From NCBI GenBank assembly GCA_002366675.1, contig DFBO01000061.1, positions 7,317-15,375 of the forward strand: DNA of 8,059 bases, in the 5' to 3' direction. The notes under the pieces are model-generated. The model did no database searches. It was given only the letters and a program-made list of their open reading frames with translations, and was not told where the DNA came from. Origin of the DNA: Flavobacteriaceae bacterium UBA3078 (lineage in GTDB: Bacteria; Bacteroidota; Bacteroidia; Flavobacteriales; Flavobacteriaceae). Below, one piece after another: positions 6,354 to 8,059 of this stretch; position 1 is the stretch's first letter, and every line of letters starts with the position of its first letter. The position numbers were made by a program, and so were the translations under genes.

Positions 6354-7241
6354 TTAGTTGTTTATTAAAAAAACAAACTTTTGGATTAGCCCTCTTCTTA
6401 GAATTTTCTTTGTCTTTAACAAGTTGTTTTTCTCAAGTAGAGAGTTAAACTTCTTTACTTTTATTGACTTAATATTTCTATTCTTTCGTTCAGCTAAATT
6501 TCCCCAATAATTAATACTTAAATAAGTAGTTAGTTCTTTTTTATCTTTTTTAGACACCTTATCTGTTATCCTATCTATAATTGTAAGTTCATCAAACCGC
6601 TTAAGTAAATCTTTAAATAAAGCCTTTAAAACTGCTTTATCTTTCAGATTAGACAAACTATAAACCCCAATAGGATTAATACCTTTAGAGCCTTTATACT
6701 TAATTTCAAATCTTAAAATATTAGCATCAAGCTTGTATTGTTTAGCCTTGTCGTAAATTTTTATATAGAAATTACTGTACTCAAACTGCTTATACTTCCC
6801 TTTACCATTGAAATTTGTATCTACATTGTGTAACTTGTACTTGTGAAAAAATATGTTCTTGTCAATTATTTCCTGTGCTGGTACAGGTGTATTAATATTC
6901 AAACCAAACTCCAACTGCGTTACTCTGGCTGAAAGTGAATCTATAACTTTCCAATTTAGATAGTCTATTGTATCACACAACCTTTTGTAGCCAAAATCAT
7001 TATAATTATGGTCAGCTTCATATTCAATATAATTAGCCATTTTATGAAGAGAGTTTCTTAGGTAAACAGATTTTTCATTAACGCTAACTTCCATTTTCTT
7101 CACATATACATTATAAGGATATAGTATTTCTCCTGAATGATATTCCAACTTTGTATAGCAACGTTTAAAATTATCTGAATTGGTAATAAACTTTTCCATT
7201 TTATCTCTGTCTTGATATTTTAGTCTAACAAAATCTATCAT
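6354..7241 (-). CDS. Putative replication-initiation protein of an integrative element
   Basis: This 295-residue basic protein resembles replication initiators found next to integrases in Bacteroidota elements (phage CRI / Rep_trans style). The basis is remembered motif style, not a search. Features are an SLHKMANY segment (64-71), TQLEFGLNIN (108-117), a Y-x-x-x-K-type stretch YIKIYDKAKQY (159-169), LRFEIKYKG (176-184), and a very lysine-rich C-terminus (about 220-290). The YDK and RFE blocks resemble strands of rolling-circle initiators, but no HUH histidine pair is evident, so the catalytic type is unresolved. The ATG at 7241 follows the stop of the HTH gene by 2 nt (TAG-TA-ATG), which implies co-translation. 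The strong inverted repeat just downstream could be its DNA target. Alternatives are a phage hypothetical or a DNA-binding mobilisation protein. Confidence 0.55.
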   Translation of the reverse strand: MIDFVRLKYQDRDKMEKFITNSDNFKRCYTKLEYHSGEILYPYNVYVKKMEVSVNEKSVYLRNSLHKMANYIEYEADHNYNDFGYKRLCDTIDYLNWKVIDSLSARVTQLEFGLNINTPVPAQEIIDKNIFFHKYKLHNVDTNFNGKGKYKQFEYSNFYIKIYDKAKQYKLDANILRFEIKYKGSKGINPIGVYSLSNLKDKAVLKALFKDLLKRFDELTIIDRITDKVSKKDKKELTTYLSINYWGNLAERKNRNIKSIKVKKFNSLLEKNNLLKTKKILRRGLIQKFVFLINN

Positions 7242-7243
7242 TA

Positions 7244-7540
7244 CTATAGATTCTTGTTAGTTCTACTTAAATAACTATCCAACTCTTCACCTAAGTCATT
7301 AACAGATTCAACTCTGCCATTTAGTATCCACTCTTCTAGCTCTTTGCGTTTTAGATATATTTTCTTTCCACCAGGCTTATAATGAGGTATAACCTTATTA
7401 TGTGTCATTTTATAGAGGCGTGATGTAGACAAGTCTAAAAAGTCTGCAGCCTCCTCAATTGTTAAAATTTCTTTCTGCTGAATAGTTTGTTTTTTCAGCA
7501 ATTCTTTAATCTCTTTTAATTCATTTTGAATAAAATCCAT
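7244..7540 (-). CDS. Excisionase-family helix-turn-helix protein (Xis-like)
   Basis: This 98-residue protein has a short N-terminal coiled-coil-like helix (residues 1-23, rich in K, E and Q). It is followed by an HTH_17/MerR-like winged helix from about 24 to 73, with LTIEEAADFLDLSTSRLYKM as the recognition part and the wing PGGKKIYLKRKELEEWI. Such proteins bind DNA to steer excision by the adjacent tyrosine recombinase or to regulate the element. It heads a minus-strand operon with the Rep-like and integrase genes. The ATG at 7540 lies inside the right arm of a 9-bp inverted repeat, and a 16-bp palindrome sits just upstream, suggesting autoregulation or occlusion of the start codon. The stop is TAG, directly followed by the TAATG of the next gene. 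Confidence 0.85.
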   Translation of the reverse strand: MDFIQNELKEIKELLKKQTIQQKEILTIEEAADFLDLSTSRLYKMTHNKVIPHYKPGGKKIYLKRKELEEWILNGRVESVNDLGEELDSYLSRTNKNL

Positions 7541-7560
7541 AACTTTAAATTGTTATGGAT
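7535..7560. promoter_or_regulatory. Inverted repeat over the HTH gene start codon
   Basis: ATCCATAAC (7535-7543) and GTTATGGAT (7552-7560) are perfect 9-bp inverted arms around an 8-nt spacer. The HTH gene start codon (7538-7540) lies in one arm, so an RNA hairpin would hide it. As DNA it could be a dimeric repressor site. Confidence 0.6.
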
Positions 7561-7572
7561 ATGCGCATATCC
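7557..7572. promoter_or_regulatory. Perfect 16-bp palindrome GGATATGCGCATATCC
   Basis: The palindrome has no spacer and lies 17 bp upstream of the HTH gene start. It shares four bases (GGAT, 7557-7560) with the neighbouring inverted repeat. A likely operator for the HTH protein or another dimeric regulator. The binding protein is unknown. Confidence 0.6.
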
Positions 7573-7601
7573 TTGTTAATACTTCAACAAAGAAAGGCAA
7601 G

Positions 7602-7637
7602 AAAAAACCCTTTATTTACATAGTGTAACAAAGGGTT
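7602..7637 (-). terminator. Probable minus-strand intrinsic terminator / strong hairpin
   Basis: AACCCTTT (7606-7613) pairs with AAAGGGTT (7630-7637), and inside it TTACA (7616-7620) pairs with TGTAA (7624-7628) around a 3-nt loop, with a small internal bulge between. On the minus strand a six-T run closes the structure (7607-7602). It sits 28 nt after the TAA at 7666 and before the HTH operon, so it probably ends the upstream gene. It could also act as an attenuator in the HTH leader. Confidence 0.55.
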
Positions 7638-7666
7638 AAGGCAAAGTGTAAGGTATAGTGTAAGGT
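7620..7666. repeat. AGTGTAA direct repeats (iteron-like)
   Basis: AGTGTAA occurs at 7622-7628, 7645-7651 and 7657-7663. The last two extend to the 10-mer AGTGTAAGGT (7645-7654, 7657-7666). The first and last share ATAGTGTAA. The starts are 23 and 12 bp apart, roughly two turns and one turn of DNA, as expected for binding sites on one helix face. Candidates are Rep iterons, Xis sites or integrase arm sites. Confidence 0.6.
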
Positions 7667-7788
7667 TATTTTAGGTACTCATTTTTAAGTTTTAAAATAT
7701 GATCATCTATTGTAATTTTTTCGTCTTTAATTTTACTTTTACCTCTAGACAATGAAGTATAAATATCTGCGCTTTTGATAGGCTTATT
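7666..7788 (-). pseudogene. In-frame coding remnant after the TAG at 7789
   Basis: Directly after the TAG at 7789-7791 the same frame continues open for 40 codons to TAA at 7666-7668. The residues begin NKPIKSADIYTSLSRGK. They continue the upstream protein in style (lysine-rich, hydrophilic), and the probable terminator follows the TAA at normal distance. This suggests the gene once ended at 7666 and a sense codon such as CAG became TAG. The alternative is a 3' UTR that is open by chance. Confidence 0.5.
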
Positions 7789-8059
7789 CTATTTATTTAA
7801 AAAGACTTCACTCTTCTCTATAGCACTATGTGTAAAACCATTAAAAAATGGTTTTAAAGCTTCTAAAAAGTAAGCTACAACATAATTATTTTTAGAGAAC
7901 CGAATTTTATTTTCTAAAACTTGTGGGTTTGGAGAAGTAAATGCATTTACAAAATCAAGCTCTTCTATTTCTGTATCATCAATCAAGTATAGTGTATAAG
8001 CCAACTCATATAAATCTACATAAAAAGAGTATTTGAGGTCTTTGTTTTTAAAGTATGTT
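7789..8059 (-). CDS. Hypothetical protein, C-terminal part, 5'-truncated by the window edge
   Basis: The frame is open from the right edge (first full codon ends at 8058) to TAG at 7789-7791, giving 90 residues. A TTG at 8004 is not a convincing start because coding-like sequence (TYFKNKDLKYSFYVDLYEL) precedes it. I do not recognise the family. The visible part is alpha-helical and acidic in the middle (DDTEIEELDF), then basic and aromatic (KPFFNGF), and ends EKSEVFLNK. No membrane segment or catalytic motif is seen. It lies upstream of and in line with the HTH, Rep and integrase genes, where element-encoded accessory or regulatory proteins are common. The in-frame stop may have shortened it by 40 residues. 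Confidence 0.6.
   Translation of the reverse strand, partial: TYFKNKDLKYSFYVDLYELAYTLYLIDDTEIEELDFVNAFTSPNPQVLENKIRFSKNNYVVAYFLEALKPFFNGFTHSAIEKSEVFLNK

Noticed and set aside
7666..8059. TAG recoded as an amino acid, as in some phages
   Set aside because: The other element genes contain no internal in-frame TAG, and the HTH gene ends in TAG directly followed by TAATG, as a normal stop would.

Overview
The window is AT-rich and reads like a Bacteroidota (Flavobacteriia-like) chromosome. Genes start after A-rich leaders without clear Shine-Dalgarno sequences. One intergenic region has a TAnnTTTG-type -7 box (TATATTTG). The protein families (DUF3871, a Bacteroidetes-type tyrosine integrase with an SAM-like/arm-binding N-terminus, Abi_2) are typical of mobile elements in this phylum. 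No rRNA, tRNA, CRISPR array or insertion sequence was recognised.

Left arm, plus strand (1-3019): the 3' two thirds of a type III restriction endonuclease (Res) gene, with helicase motifs and a C-terminal PD-(D/E)xK nuclease. Two bases after it comes an Abi_2/AbiF-family abortive-infection protein with an intact HEPN R-x4-H motif. Behind that is a short stretch with its own promoter-like box and a perfect 10-bp intrinsic terminator, which could encode a small RNA of about 80 nt. The partner Mod methyltransferase would lie upstream, outside the window. This is a phage-defence block.

Middle, minus strand (3038-5045): a two-gene operon of a Sak4-like/AAA_24 RecA-fold ATPase followed, with a 29-nt overlap, by a DUF3871 protein. 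It ends in its own terminator, which converges on the defence block.

Right arm, minus strand (5015-8059), read right to left: the C-terminal part of an unrecognised protein interrupted by an in-frame TAG; a hairpin and a cluster of AGTGTAA repeats; a small excisionase-like HTH protein whose start codon sits in overlapping inverted repeats; a putative replication initiator; a perfect 15-bp inverted repeat; and a tyrosine recombinase with its own terminator. This is the control, replication and integration module of an integrative element or prophage-like island.

Taken together, the window looks like a defence cargo (type III R-M plus a HEPN Abi protein with a candidate RNA partner) beside the replication/recombination module of a mobile element. 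Element ends (att sites) were not found, so whether the defence genes lie inside the element is inference. The best candidate for something new is the Abi_2 gene with the short putative RNA at 2937-3019.
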